Assembly: GCA_037042915.1 (NCBI GenBank) | Contig: CM073196.1 | Coordinates: forward strand, 3,100,001 to 3,164,000 | Length of the DNA: 64,000 bases | Source: Auricularia sp. M13 | Taxonomy: Eukaryota > Basidiomycota > Agaricomycetes > Auriculariales > Auriculariaceae | Reading direction: 5' to 3' | Shown here: piece by piece, positions 33,522 to 46,691 of the stretch | Layout of the letters: every line of letters starts with the position of its first letter | Numbering within the stretch: position 1 is the first letter of the stretch | Position numbers and translations under genes: made by a program | Notes under the pieces: model-generated | Database searches by the model: none | Seen by the model: the letters and a program-made list of their open reading frames with translations, nothing else | Told to the model about the DNA's origin: nothing

Positions 33522-35884
33522 CTAAAGAAACCCACTTCCAAAGCGCCTCGCCGCGCGCCCAAGTGGGAGGCGGGCTCCCGCGGTCGGAATCCTGCCCGGC
33601 AGCTGCTGCGAGACGAACTTGAACGGCCGGCCGGCGAGCGAGCCGCCGACGCGGTCGTACGAGATGGTGTTGTTGGTGACGGCGACGTCGCGCGTGTACG
33701 TGTTGCCGCGCGCGTCGAGGTACTTGAGGCTGTTGACGTTCGTGCCGTTGCCCGTGCGCCCGCCCGTGGGAAGCTGCCAGATGCTCCCGTTGGCGTGCTG
33801 CCAGGAGTTTGTCGTGGTCAGGATGCTCAGTGGGTTGGGGAGCAGGGCGCGGGTGTAGGTGTGGTCGAAGATAGCGGTGTCTGTGGGGTAGTTTAGCTAG
33901 GAAGAAGGGGAAGCTGCTTTAGGCGATGTGGGAGATACGTACAGCCTGTACCGTCGGGGTAGCCCAGGAAGTCTACTTCGACGGGGTAGGTGAAGACGTC
34001 GGAGACAACAGGAACGCCATTGTGCAGGGAGATGCTAGATCCGCTGCTTCTCTGCTTGACAGTCTATCCCGGACTTAGCAAGCGCCCCACTGAGCGGAGG
34101 ACTAGAGACTCACCTGGGTGTTGGCGTCGTCCGTAAAGACTTGGTCGTTTCTGAATGAGAGATCCTGCGACCAGTGCACCAGCGTCCTCTTGCCGCTGCC
34201 GGCGATAATCTCGGCTTCAATCGTCAACGAGCGAGACGCAGAGACCGTGACATTGACGTCCCCGTTCTCAGCCACATTTCCAGTGACCTTCGCGACGGGA
34301 TACGGGTCCGCCTTGTACTTGGTGATCTTGCCCTTAGTGGGCTTGGAGCTGCTGTCGAGCAAGACCTATCGCCATGCCATTCATTCCTTCAGCGGCTGGA
34401 ATTGCGTGGTTGCTAAGCATACCTGTATGTTCCCGCTGACATACCAGTTCTATGTACTAATCTCAGCGTCCAGAAGCCAGGAGGGCTGCAGGGGCGCACC
34501 TGATTAGTGGTATGGTCATCTTCGGCAGATATAATGTCGATGGTGATAGTATGGTTGAGCCCGTCGGCGAGCTTGGGAATGAATGGCGTGAGATCGACGT
34601 AGTAGCGCGGCAGGTCGAGAGCTCCGTATGCAGGGATGGGTCTGCACAGAACGCGGTATCTCAACTCCCGACTAATGTAAATTGGTCATGTTGCATACCT
34701 CCAAACGAGCGGATTGATGGCACCGGTGAAGAATACGGCCCAGGGCAGCGCCGAGCCCGCGAGCTGGCCGTCCACGAGCAGCCGGACCTCGCGGTACGGG
34801 CCCTTGGGCGATGCCGCGCCGGGAGGGAGCGTGGGGATGTACGCGTTGGCGGTGTCGAAATACTATTCGCCGTTAGTCGCCGGAGTACTGCTCCCCCACT
34901 TTCCCAAAGCAGGACGCACCCAGAACTCCTCATCCTGACTGTTTCCGGACGCGTACAGCTCGGCGAAGGCCTTGACTGAATTGCGTGGGAACGTGACCAC
35001 GGTCTGCCAAGCGGCGTGAGCGAGCTCCCGCGCCAGTTACGGTGCAAGAAGGGAGAGACGTACGTCGAGTGCCGGGGGGATCGAGACGTAGTTGGCCTGG
35101 TCCGGGGAGAAGTTGGACAGCGGTAAGATCACGTCTGCCGATTTGGCTGGCGGGTGGGCCGTGGTCGACGCGTAGTATGTGATGCTCAGGCGCACTACCA
35201 CCCGCACTCAGTGTCAGACGCGTCCCATACCATCGACTGTCATACGGCACGCACCGTAGTATTCTCCGGTTATGCCCTGCGAGGGGTCCACGATGTTGTT
35301 CAGGTCGAGGATGAGTCTTCCGGGCTTCGCGAAGAGCGGGGTGTACAGCGTCACGTCCTTGATGTACGTCCAGATGATGCCGGCCAGGGTGGGCTCGGGC
35401 GTCGATGTCCGCCAGACTGCAACCGAATCGCTTAGACTCAGGGGGCGACGCGAAGGATGTAAACGTACTTTCGACATTTTGGAACGAGATAGCGGAAAGC
35501 CTTCGACCTGTTCAGCGCGGCATTCCGATATATACATACGTGAATTAGATACTGACCTGTCATACTGCGTGCCATTCGAGGTCGCCGTCCAGTTGAGCGT
35601 GATAGCAGACCATGAGCCCGGCGCGCCACAGTCCGTCGCAGGCACATATTCGACGATTTCGGGACTGCATCCAGGCGCAAGCGATAAGTAACTGTACGGG
35701 GCACGCAGGAAGAAAACAGGACTGACTGGTAGTACGAGTTGGCAAAGTTGCGCTCGAGCAGCTGGTGCGTGCAACTCTGGACACCGGTCGGGACGACGGG
35801 CGGCTGCGTCACCGCGAAGTTCACGAGCTGGCCGAGCGCGGGCGCGGTGAGCGCGAACGCGAGCGCGAGGGATGCCCGCGACAT
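33522..35884 (-). CDS. secreted PNGase A-like peptide N-glycanase (amidase A)
   Basis: Predicted peptide-N4-(N-acetyl-beta-glucosaminyl)asparagine amidase A, which frees N-glycans from glycopeptides. Exons, read downwards: 35884-35727, 35664-35557, 35500-35469, 35416-35255, 35194-35064, 35003-34920, 34862-34699, 34641-34500, 34449-34423, 34365-34114, 34063-33943, 33880-33522; 579 aa. A signal peptide is clear (MSRASLALAFALTAPALGQ). Family blocks: IWRTSTPEPTLAGIIWTYIKD, LFAKPGRLILDLNNIVD, the strand with GEYYVRLSITYYAST, and INPLVWRPIPAYGALDLPRY. Several N-x-S/T sites support a secretory route. The acceptor at 35501 was chosen past a nearer AG because it restores RLSAISFQNVEIWRTS. Confidence 0.92.
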
Positions 35885-35931
35885 GCTGAGGACAAGACTC
35901 GGGGCAGCACGCCATGGGGCGCGTTCACGCG

Positions 35932-35937
35932 TTTATA
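35932..35937 (-). promoter_or_regulatory. TATA box candidate of the PNGase A-like gene
   Basis: Minus-strand TATAAA about 50 bases before the ATG at 35884, in a stretch reading CATATAAACGCG. Confidence 0.55.
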
Positions 35938-36488
35938 TGGCGAAGATCTATCAAGTTCGCTGCTGGCGCCAATCACGACCGTGGTCCTTGATTCGGATTT
36001 GAGATGCCTGCTCACCCAGGGACTGTTCTTGTTACTTGCAAGTACAGGATATCTGAACCCGGACATGATCAACTCAGGTGCGCAAGGATCGACTAGTTTG
36101 TAAACGTTGCTTCCTGGACACCACAGTCACATTCCCTCGACCAGAGTGATGAGCAGGTTGTGAGCGATCTTATCAATGTCCCTGACGCGATGCACATGGT
36201 AAGCAGCGCCGCAGCGTGTGTCTGTGAACAAAGTAGCGGCGATGATTTAATGCTGTCTAATAGAGGCTTCCGTAAAAACAAACCTATTCTTGACAAGTAT
36301 TACAATGACTGAACCATTGGACGCATACGGGGAGGGGTCAAAGGTAGCCCAGCAAGTGACTGGAGCAGACTGGACGATGCAAACGTTGAGATCGAGAGAA
36401 CCAAGAAACAGTCCCATAAGTTAGACCGCACAACGACGAAAATACCGTACATGGGCGTCTAGATTAGCGCCTCTTTGTGCGGACAGGA
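35938..36488. other. intergenic, no gene seen
   Basis: Lies between two minus-strand genes: upstream of the PNGase A-like gene and downstream of the Pmp3-family gene. AT content is higher than in flanking coding DNA. Confidence 0.45.
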
Positions 36489-37571
36489 TTAGAACTGGTG
36501 GTTGAAGAGCTCATCGTCAGCTTGGCGGGTCGCTTCCTCTCGCGAAGGCTGGGCGGTGGGTCGGCTGGGACCGTACAGGCCACCGACTGCGTCCTCTGGG
36601 CCCTCGGGGATGGAGTCGTCTGTGCTCGCTCGCCGCTCGAGCTCCTGGGGCTCCTCGGTAACGCGCTTCGACCGCTTCTTCTTCTTCTTCTTGCGCTGGT
36701 ACTGCTCGTCGAGCGTGCCTCGATGAGCGTCTTCACTGAGCTCCCAGCGGTCCTTCTTCTTTTTCTTCTTGGACGGGACCGCGGGGCCGGGATCAGCGTC
36801 GTCAAAGTTGGCTGGGTAGTGCCATCGGCCGCCGCCTGACGAGGCGACGCTGACGGAGGAGCCGGCTGCCCTGCTGCTAGAGCCATAGTACTGCTCCTCC
36901 TCGGGGTTCCAGAGCGTGCCGTCGGCGTTGCGGCGCGGCGTCTCGCCATCGATGATGGAGTCGGGGTGCGAGCCCGGCTGCTGGTCTTCCTCGTACGGCT
37001 GGCCCTCGAGCACCGAGTGCGGGAGACGCTCGTTGTAGCGGTTCGCCCACTGCGACTTGCGCTCCTTGCGCCTGATCTCGGAGTCGTCGACGAGGCCGTA
37101 GCGGAGGACCCACTTGGGCGTGCGCCTGTGGTTCTTGTTGTTGCGGATGTTCTGCGATGCACAAGCCCATTAGAGCAGGATAAAGATTGGAGCGTTCAGA
37201 GTGCATGCCTGGATGTAGAAATTGTGGCCGTGGCCTTTGGCAAGCGTCAGGCTCGGGTGCTGCGGGTGGGGTGGGTGACGCACCGGGTATGTAGCCGCAG
37301 ATGGTGAGCAGTAGGTTCAGCCAGAAGTCGGTGCCGATGCCAAAGCGCGCCGCGACGGCTGGGAGGTGTCAGCGCTGGCCGGGGCGACGAGGCGCGACGC
37401 ACCCAGTGGCGGGAATAATGTCCCGAAAATGAAGAGAATAACGGCGTATCCATGGTGTTTCCTGGGCGTCAGGTCGACGCTGCCCTTTTTCTGCGCCGCT
37501 GCTCAGCGTTTCCAGCAGCGACCGCCGCGGTGTGCACTCACGAAAGGGCCCCTGCCAGCGTTCGAAGACAT
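36489..37571 (-). CDS. Pmp3/RCI2-family (UPF0057) membrane protein with long charged tail
   Basis: Exons, read downwards: 37571-37542, 37490-37403, 37358-37284, 37234-37209, 37151-36489; 293 aa. The two-helix Pmp3 unit reads GYAVILFIFGTLFPPLAVAAR and FGIGTDFWLNLLLTICGYIP, then GHGHNFYIQNIRNN. Canonical members are only about 55 aa; here a tail of some 210 residues follows, with Lys runs (KKKKKK twice), acidic patches and KNHRRTPKWVLRYGLVDDSE. Similar long-tailed members (Sna2/3-like) exist in fungi. The first exon codes just MSSNAGRGPF. Intron 4 (37152-37208) begins GC (GCATGC) and must be spliced to join YIQ to NIRNN. Confidence 0.85.
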
Positions 37572-39273
37572 GCGGATCCAAGTGGCAGTGTTCGCCTTGC
37601 GAGTCCGAGCCGTCCCTTGGCCTGACGGCGGCTTTTCCGCGGAGCGTATAACGAAAAACAACAATATTAAGCATTTTGCAAGTCGCGATTTACACTTCTC
37701 ACAAACTCGCGTAATGACGGTAATATGACTGATGGCTGCATACGTCTTCTCCATGAACTCTCTCCATTTATATACACCTGCGGCGTGCTGCTCACCGAGA
37801 CGCGCTTCCGAAGGACGCTTCCCAATTCGCAATAAGTGTTGGACGGCGTCATGCAGGCGGTCAGCGATTTCCCCCCATCCCAGGTGACCACTCGGGGCCT
37901 GCCACAGACGTCCACGAGACCGTGTCATCGCTGTAGACCGTGACGGGCATCCTCATCCGATTCATCACAGCCGATCGCGCGCAGACTGAACAGGCTCTCA
38001 CCCGTTTCCGGTCACCACGGTGCGTCACCGCTGCATGCAACGGGAGGTACCACATGTATGCGCGCGGAGGTCAGAGGTCAGGGCAGCGCTGAAGCAGTGG
38101 CGCATCACGCTGCTTGGGGAGCGGCTCTGGCCACATGTCTCACCGATCCGCACGCAGTGGCAGAAACACGGTGCCAGAGGACGGAGTAATCGAGATGACC
38201 CACTGCGCTCAGGCAATAGAGAAGCTTGTGCTGCCACAGATACACAGATGTGATAGAACGATAGCTGGAGGTCTAGTGGCGCTAGACGCCGCAGGGAGGG
38301 TATTCCTGCGACGGGATTTCCCTGGACATGGCATGGTCAGGTGCTGCGAGCGGGCCCGCCGAGATGGGACGGTCGGAGAGGCAGGCGGGAGGCCCGAGAG
38401 GATAGCGATGTAGAGCAAGCACGTCTACGTCGGGGCGTAGCAGGAAGGCAAGAGACGACCCTAGGAGCTCCATCTAGCCACGAGCGCTGCTGCTAGAAAA
38501 CGAAATGGCTGTTTAAGCAGGCCAGATCGTGGGAAGCGTTTCCGGTAAGTTTGCGAGAATGACACGCCGGCCGGAGACTTAAGAAGCTGACGCGAGGGCC
38601 CGCCCACACAAGATAGTGGTCATAGACAGCCTGAGACATGCACGGACTGTGCTGGCGCCCAATGGTGCAAGAGGTATCGTGGATACAAGGAAGAGACTCT
38701 GTCACCCACGTGTTGGCAGACGATTAAACTTGGATTGAGAGTCGGCGGGAGGGTGTAGACGGTGCTCGCGAGGTGACGTGTGCGTTCGGATGCTCGGTGC
38801 CAGCTCACCAGCCGGCGAGCGACGAGCGAAGAGTGGGAAACCTCACGTGAGGTTGTTGAATGGCAGCCTAAAGAAGCCCGCTGGCAGAGGCTGATCCGCT
38901 GGGACATAAGACGCTGCCTCTCAGCCCTTGGACTGCGCCGTTGTTCGCACTTCCCAGCGAGCCAGGGCGCTGTTGAGAGGCGCACCCCCCGAGCCAGCCG
39001 TCGGTTGTCACACCACGTGACGTCGCGCGTCGTGTCGCCCTCCCGGCTTTTCCGCGCCGCCCCCGCCCCCGCCGCCGTCGCCGCCAGCGGTGCCCGCGCG
39101 AGCAAGACGATCGGCACGCCCGCGCCAGGATCAATCCACGAGAGCCGCGCGCCCAGCAATGTGCGTAAAAAGCCCGGAGTTTCTCCTGCGAGCGCAGAGT
39201 CGCGTGGCTGACAGCGTGCCAACAGCTACAGAATCGCCTGCCCGACGTCCTGGACACCGCGGTGTATGCATTC
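37572..39273. other. long divergent intergenic region
   Basis: About 1.7 kb upstream of both the Pmp3-family and zinc-finger genes. A TATATA element lies near 37768. An intron with good ends (GTGCGT at 39163, acceptor CAACAG at 39228) probably sits in the 5' UTR of the zinc-finger gene, since the frame after it leads straight into its ATG while no ATG precedes it. No other gene seen. Confidence 0.5.
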
Positions 39274-40890
<1,617 letters not shown>

Positions 40891-41145
40891 GATGCAATTT
40901 CCGAATTATCTCGTATGGCCGGTGTGTCAGTACTGTTTAGCCGCGCTGCTGCCTGTGCTAAGGGTTGTGTTTGTACCCGGGCACCGCGCGCGAGAGGGGG
41001 TTTACTGCGGACATTGGACGCTGGCTCGGTCTTTCGTGTTCTGTCTCGTGCTGCTTCTTCGTTGTTCTGCTTTCGTCGCATCCCACTGTCACTGTAGCCA
41101 ATATCTCCATAGCGTGCACTGCGCATCTACAACCAAGACCAACAT

Positions 41146-42582
41146 ATGTCGCTGTCCGTCGCTCCGCCGCCCGCGCCGCTGCTGCCACCGGTGTACGAGC
41201 ACCACGCGCTGCAGGCGCCGTCCTACGCCGTGCTGCCCCGCATGGGCGAGCAGCGGCTAGCGCTGAGCGGCCGCGTGCCAGCGCGCGCTATGCAGTCCGG
41301 GACGTTCGAGAAGCGCACTAGAAGGCTGGTGCTGGCGCTCTACGGCCAGCGCGCCGGCTGCGACGCGCCCACGCTCGACCGCGGCGGCTGGGCGTCCGGC
41401 TGCGTCGGCCTCGCACAGTGCCAGGACGTACAGAAGGTCGAGGTCAAGGTGCGCCCCCGCGCCGGCGCCCTGCCGCGATTTGCCGCACTGAGCGCTGAGC
41501 GCCACTTGCACAGATTGAGGGCGAGATGAGCGCCGCGGCCGATCGCAGAGACGACAAGTACAAAGTAACCTTCCTCGCTGAGACTGCCGTCCTCTGGCAG
41601 CGGACGGCGCAAGACTCTGTATGTCCCAGCGAAATTCCGTTCCGGATGCGCATTCCGAAGACCTTCATCGACAACGCGGGGGAGATTTGGCCGCTGCCTC
41701 CATCTTTCGAGTTCAAGATGAAGACGATATACGGCTTCATTGCATCCTCTCAATGCACCATCTCGGTCGCCGTCACGCTTGCCAAAGGCGCTGATAAGTT
41801 CTGGTTAAGGGATAAAACGTGCGTTTCGCCGGCCTTGTGTCGGCGGGTGATTGATCAACAACACCACAGTTTATCTACCCCATTTATGCTGCAAGCACGC
41901 TCGCGCCCGCCTTATGCGACCATCGACATGTCGGCGCGTCTCCTGGACACGCTGAAGATATGTCCGGAGGCGTGGTCGCAGCACAACCTCACCATCCAAA
42001 CAACGTCTCACGTCTCCGCGCAGGTACGCTCTCTGAGTCTCAGCCTAGCGCGGTTATGGCTGAAACTGAGACGCGTACCTGGAACAGCTCTACATCCCCC
42101 GCCCGATGGTGTACTGCATGACGGACCCGATCCCGTTCCACCTGCAGCTCTCGGGCTCCGCCAGCGCGCTCGCGCCCTTCCGCGAAAGCACGCCCGCCGC
42201 AGAGCGCGGCGCGGTGCACGTGACGCTGCAGCGGCAGATCTCGCTGCACGGCGCCGAGGGCGCCATCGTGCACGCGTTCACTGCGAGCCGCAGCAGCTCC
42301 GAGTCGCTCCGCGTCGTCGAGGCCGAGACGGCGGACGACCGCGACGTGCTCGCGTGGGCGGGCGAGCTGCTCGTGGACGCCGCCGCAGTGCAGGCGGCAA
42401 GCTTCCGCGTGGGCCCCGTCGCGTTCGCTGATTTCGTCGCGGTCGCGGTCGACCCGCCGCGGACGAAGAAGACGCAGAAGGCTGCGTTCGTGCAGACGCT
42501 GCGCCGCGTCGGCATCGCGCTCACGACGGACCGGTGGCAGGACATGGGCGAGGCGGGCCCGTCGTACGACGTCGACTCATAG
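41146..42582 (+). CDS. arrestin-fold protein
   Basis: Exons 41146-41448, 41514-41818, 41870-42023 and 42088-42582 give 418 aa. The N-terminal half fits the arrestin-like N domain: a strand with LALSGRVP, VQKVEVKIEGEM, then FLAETAVLW and the conserved turn PFRMRIPKTF. The C-terminal half has YIPRPMVYCMTDPIPFHLQL, which fits the start of the arrestin C domain. No PPxY motif was seen, so binding to a Rsp5-type ligase, known for fungal alpha-arrestins, is not indicated. All introns are GT-AG. Assignment rests on fold-level pattern, not on a close orthologue. Confidence 0.82.
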
Positions 42583-43416
42583 CACTCCTCTCTCTCTCTT
42601 CTCATCTCCTCTCATCCAGTTCAAGGTGTAACAGTAGGAACATAGGATAGGACCCTCTCGGAGAACATCGCCCCGTCATGCATGCTGTAGAATTCGAACG
42701 GAAGCACTATATGCAGATTCTCTGGAACATTTCTCTGCTGGCCGGTGCGATATACCAGCGCTCCCAGTGCCCGCTATTTTCAAAGCGCCGCGGAGGCGCG
42801 GAGATCTCCCTCGGTGGGCCGTGGGAAAGGATTGTGGCGATAGAGTTTGCGAACTGTATGCGCGGCGCACTCAATCCTCCGACGATCTGGCGAATGCTAG
42901 GCGGATTGCACCTGTGCAGCGTCTGTGGGAGATCGGATGGCGTCGACGTCTACTATGGGCGCATTGTTTTCGTCGTCGACGAGGCTTCTGCGAGCTGGCT
43001 CCGGGCCGGGAGCGGGCCGTCATCTTACCGAGTCTGCGTGGCTAGATTTATGATTGGCCAGATGGTGACCGGTGAGGCACGAGAACACCGTAAGTGCTTA
43101 CTCTCCGACTCGTCAGAGATGCTCTGTAGCTGGGCATGGCATGAGAATTTCTATCTTGAAGCGGATTCCGACAAGTCTAGACAACATTTCCTGGCCAGAT
43201 GGTTGAGTGAGATCCGGGAGAGGGCGGGACGGGCGTCCGAGGGGTCGGGCTGGGACGGGTGGGTGGAGGAGGATGGGCGGGCGCCCGGATCTATTCCCAA
43301 TCACGTGGCTTGGACCGTCCGCGTACTAAGGAAGCTGCCGCCATGGCGTCCAGACACACTACTCTACCTATCCTCCCTCCTCCCTGCTCACTGTCTCTGA
43401 CGACGACGGCGACACG
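42583..43416. other. FBPase upstream region with an unspliced open frame
   Basis: An ATG-led open frame of 240 codons runs from 42678 to 43400 on +. It has ordinary amino-acid composition (LGGPWERIVAIEFANCMRG, MLGGLHLCSVCGRSDGV) but no motif I know, and it would be the only long intronless gene here. It stops 16 bp before the FBPase ATG, so it is more likely chance. CCAATCACGTGG at about 43296-43307 contains a CACGTG box. Confidence 0.35.
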
Positions 43417-44729
43417 ATGGCGGCCGACGAAGAGCTTCCGTCCACGGAGATCATCACGCTCACGCGGTGCGCATACAGACGACCAGACCGTGTGGCGCGG
43501 CGGCGGCTGACACAGCGCGTGCAGCCATGTCCTCAGCGAGCAGATGCGGCTGGGCCCCGTCGCGACGGGCGACCTGACCTTCCTGCTCAACGCCATCCAG
43601 CTCACCTCCAAGTTCATCTCCACCAACGTGCGGCGCGCGCGGCTGATTAACCTGTGCGCCACCTTGACCTTGTTCATCGCTGCGTGTATGCGCTGTTGCT
43701 GACCGCCGCCGGCAGCGTCGGCCTGGCGGGCGAGACGAACGTGCAGGGCGAGGAGCAGAAGAAGCTGGACGTGCTCTCGAACGACATCATGGTCAACGCC
43801 CTGCGCGCGTCGGGCAAGACGGCCGTGCTCGTTTCCGAGGAGCTCGACGACGCCATCATCATCGACGGCCGCCACAAGGGCAAGTACTGCGTCGTCTTCG
43901 ACCCGCTCGACGGCTCGTCCAACATCGACGCCGGTGTGAACATCGGCACCATCTTTGGCGTATACCGGATTGTACGTTGCCGCCAACAAGCTCTGTGTCC
44001 CCATTGCCGCTGACGGGCTCCCGCAGAAGGACGGCTCGGAAGGCACGATCCAGGATGTACTGCGCCCGGGCAGCGAGATGGTCGCGGCCGGCTACACCAT
44101 GTAAGTTGACCCGCTTCGTCCAAGACCACCGGCTCCAGTCGCCCTCACGCAATCCAATTCGCGCGCTCTTCTCACACAAATCTAACCCTCCCTCCCTCGC
44201 CAGGTACGGCTCCTCCGCGAACCTCGTGCTGAGCACAGGCAACGGCGTGAACGGCTATACGCTCGACACGGCGCTGGGCGAGTTCATCCTGACGCACCCC
44301 AACATTCAGATCCCTCCGCGCGGCAAGATCTACTCGTTCAACGAGGGCAACAGCAAGTACTTCTACCCGCCGACGCTCAAGTACCTCGACTCGATCAAAT
44401 ACCCGCCGGGCGACAAGGCGCCGTACAGCGCGCGCTACATCGGCTCCATGGTCGCCGACGTGCACCGCACGCTGCTCTACGGCGGCATCTTCGGCTACCC
44501 GGACGACCGCAAGAGCAAGAGCGGCAAGCTGCGCCTGCTCTACGAGGCCTTCCCCATGGCCTTCCTCACCGAGCAGGCCGGCGGGCTCGCCACCACCGGC
44601 CGCGGCCGCATCCTCGACGTCGTCCCCAAGAGCATCCATGAGCGCTGCCCCGTCTTCCTCGGCAGCAAGGAGGACGTGCAGGACCTGCTCAAGTTTTACC
44701 AGGAGGACCAGGCCGCGCCTGCATCGTAA
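43417..44729 (+). CDS. FBP1: fructose-1,6-bisphosphatase
   Basis: Gluconeogenic enzyme hydrolysing fructose 1,6-bisphosphate to fructose 6-phosphate. Exons 43417-43466, 43525-43653, 43716-43971, 44027-44100 and 44204-44729 give 344 aa, the normal length. Motifs: [29 protein letters not shown] (metal-binding Glu), the metal and phosphate site [45 protein letters not shown] and GGIFGYPDD. The C-terminus keeps [17 protein letters not shown] and [14 protein letters not shown]. All active-site residues I can check are present. It is convergent with the Nur1-like gene. Confidence 0.96.
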
Positions 44730-44891
44730 TCTTTCTTCTGTATGAGTAATAGTAGTATCGCTAACTGAAACAATGCATTGTATTGTACGTGCGGTGGAAC
44801 TGCTGCAGGGAGGTAACGCTGGGACAGTGACATGGGAGATTGCTACAAGCCATATGCATAGGAGACCGTGGGAACTGTGAGGGGAAAATGT

Positions 44892-46329
44892 TCAGGAGTA
44901 TCGTCGCCGGCTGCCGCGATAGTTGACCATCTCGGCCTCGTGCGTCTGCACGCAGGCGTCCTGTCGTATCACGTTTATGCGTGGTTGGACGAACTACCAG
45001 AAAGAAACAGAGCTGTTAGTCTGGGTGCGAGTGCATAGAGCTCGGCACCGACCTTCTCGTCGTATTCTTGCAATACGCTCGCGCCGAGGATACGGGTGTC
45101 CTTCACGAGCGCGTCGTATGCTTTCATGAGTATGCTCAACTGCGCGAAAGACTTGGTATGCATGAAGCAGAGCATGGTAGGCACACACCTGCACGCCCAG
45201 CACGGCCAGAGCAACGAATGTGCCGAGCCAATTGGCCGGTGTCCAGAAGTACCATAGCAGGGCGTGTACGGGGGAGTATATCCTTCACGTACTCATGAGC
45301 AAAGCAATGCGTAACGGCGAGAGCGCACGCACGCAAAGAAGGTCTTCTCGAACTCCTCCGGCACCCACATGTCGACCTTCTGCACGACCTGTCCGTCGAC
45401 GAACGCCTCGACGGGCGGGCCCGCCTCCGCGCCGATCAGCCACCTCCTGCAAGCGACGGCTCCGTTCAGCTGAAGAGCAAGAGCGCGCAGACGGGACTCA
45501 CCACGCAGCGCCGAGGAGCTTCCACGCCCAGCCCGCGCCGCCGCCGTCCAGGCGGCCGAAGACGTCCTCGGCGGGCACGAAGCGCGCGTGCTCGGACGGC
45601 AGCGGCGCGCGCGCGCGGAAGTGGGTGTACTCGCGCGTGCGCGATGCCAGGTACGCCGCGTTCGCCACGCTCGCGCCCACCAGCGCCCAGTTGCACATCG
45701 CGAGCTGCGCAAACGGTTAGCCCACGCGTCGAGATGCAGAAATTCAGAATGGCGCGACGGGACGCACCCAGTTGGAGTTGGCGCCGGAGTCCGCCTCGCG
45801 CAGCATGTCCTCCCAGCCGAGCTGGTCGTCGCGCAGCGCGCTCGTCTGGGCGTAGCGCACGGCGAGGTGCAGCGCGTGCGCCGCGCCCGCCGCGATGCGC
45901 GCGCTCGTGCGCGGCGCGGGCAGCGGCACGTTGTGCGGGAAGAGCGCTAGCTGGAACGCGATCTGCTGCGGGATGCTCTGCAGTCTGCGTGTGCGCTCGG
46001 CGTCAGTGCTCAGCAGGCGGATGGGACAGCCTGGTGGGTACGAACCGTTCGAGCCACCCAGCAGCGCGCACGACGACCTTCTTCTTAGTCGGCGAGAGCG
46101 CCGCGACGCCCGCGCCGACGCTCTTGCGCAGCCGCGAGCCCTTGCCGTTGGGCGTCGCGTACGGCGGCGGCCGCAGCCCGCGCGCGGCGTCCCAGTCGAA
46201 CGGAAGCGCCGGGCCCAGCGCAGACGGCGAGCCCGTCGCACCAGAATCGTTGCCGACGCCCAGACTGTGCCGCGGCGTCTTGTGCCCGTTGAGAATCGGC
46301 CTGCGCGCCGGAGTCGAGTGCGACGACAT
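44892..46329 (-). CDS. NUR1: nuclear rim protein of the Nur1/Mug154 family
   Basis: In yeast Nur1 is part of the CLIP complex anchoring rDNA and silent chromatin at the inner nuclear membrane. Exons, read downwards: 46329-46046, 45984-45768, 45704-45502, 45446-45333, 45282-45189, 45139-45053, 44993-44892; 366 aa. The N-terminal third is Ser/Pro/Lys-rich and soluble. Family signatures are FQLALFPHNVPLP, CNWALVGASVANAAYL, VQKVDMWVPEEFEKTFFA and IYSPVHALLWYFWTPANWLG, with membrane helices around NWALVGASVANAAYL and WLGTFVALAVLGVQ. For exon 1 the GT donor at 46045 was preferred to a GC donor a few bases on; both keep frame but GTTCGT is the better site. Confidence 0.85.
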
Positions 46330-46691
46330 GGTCGGAGAGCAAGTGCGTGTTGCGTGTGGCGGAGTTCGATCACGCGCTCAGAACTTCTTATTGTGCACGC
46401 TGACCCTGAGAAAATGGGAATTTTTTTCTCGGTTGAGGCAATGGGAACATGAGTATATTTCACTGTATGGAAAGGGGGCGCGGGCAGGGTAGAGACATAG
46501 AGGCCAAGCTACATCGACGAGTCATAGATAGTCCGAGTGCGTCAGTCAGATGGGAGTTCAAATTGCAAGATCGTGTCGCGTCGTCCTTCCACCAGAAAAT
46601 GAAGTAAAAAAGTGGGAAGCAATACGTGAGGGAAAGAGAGAGAGAGATATAGCAGGAAACCATCCAAAGTAAGACCGCTCTATACAGGCCG
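46330..46691. other. intergenic, no gene seen
   Basis: Holds the upstream region of the Nur1-like gene and the 3' UTR of the membrane coiled-coil gene. A GA-rich run lies near 46630-46650. Confidence 0.45.

Noticed and set aside
36464-37162. Arg/Ser-rich 232-codon minus-strand frame
   Set aside because: Shadow frame of the Pmp3-family protein's tail exon.
45985-46045. GC donor for Nur1-like intron 1
   Set aside because: A GT donor (GTTCGT) a few bases upstream also restores frame and is the better site, so it was not counted among GC-AG introns.
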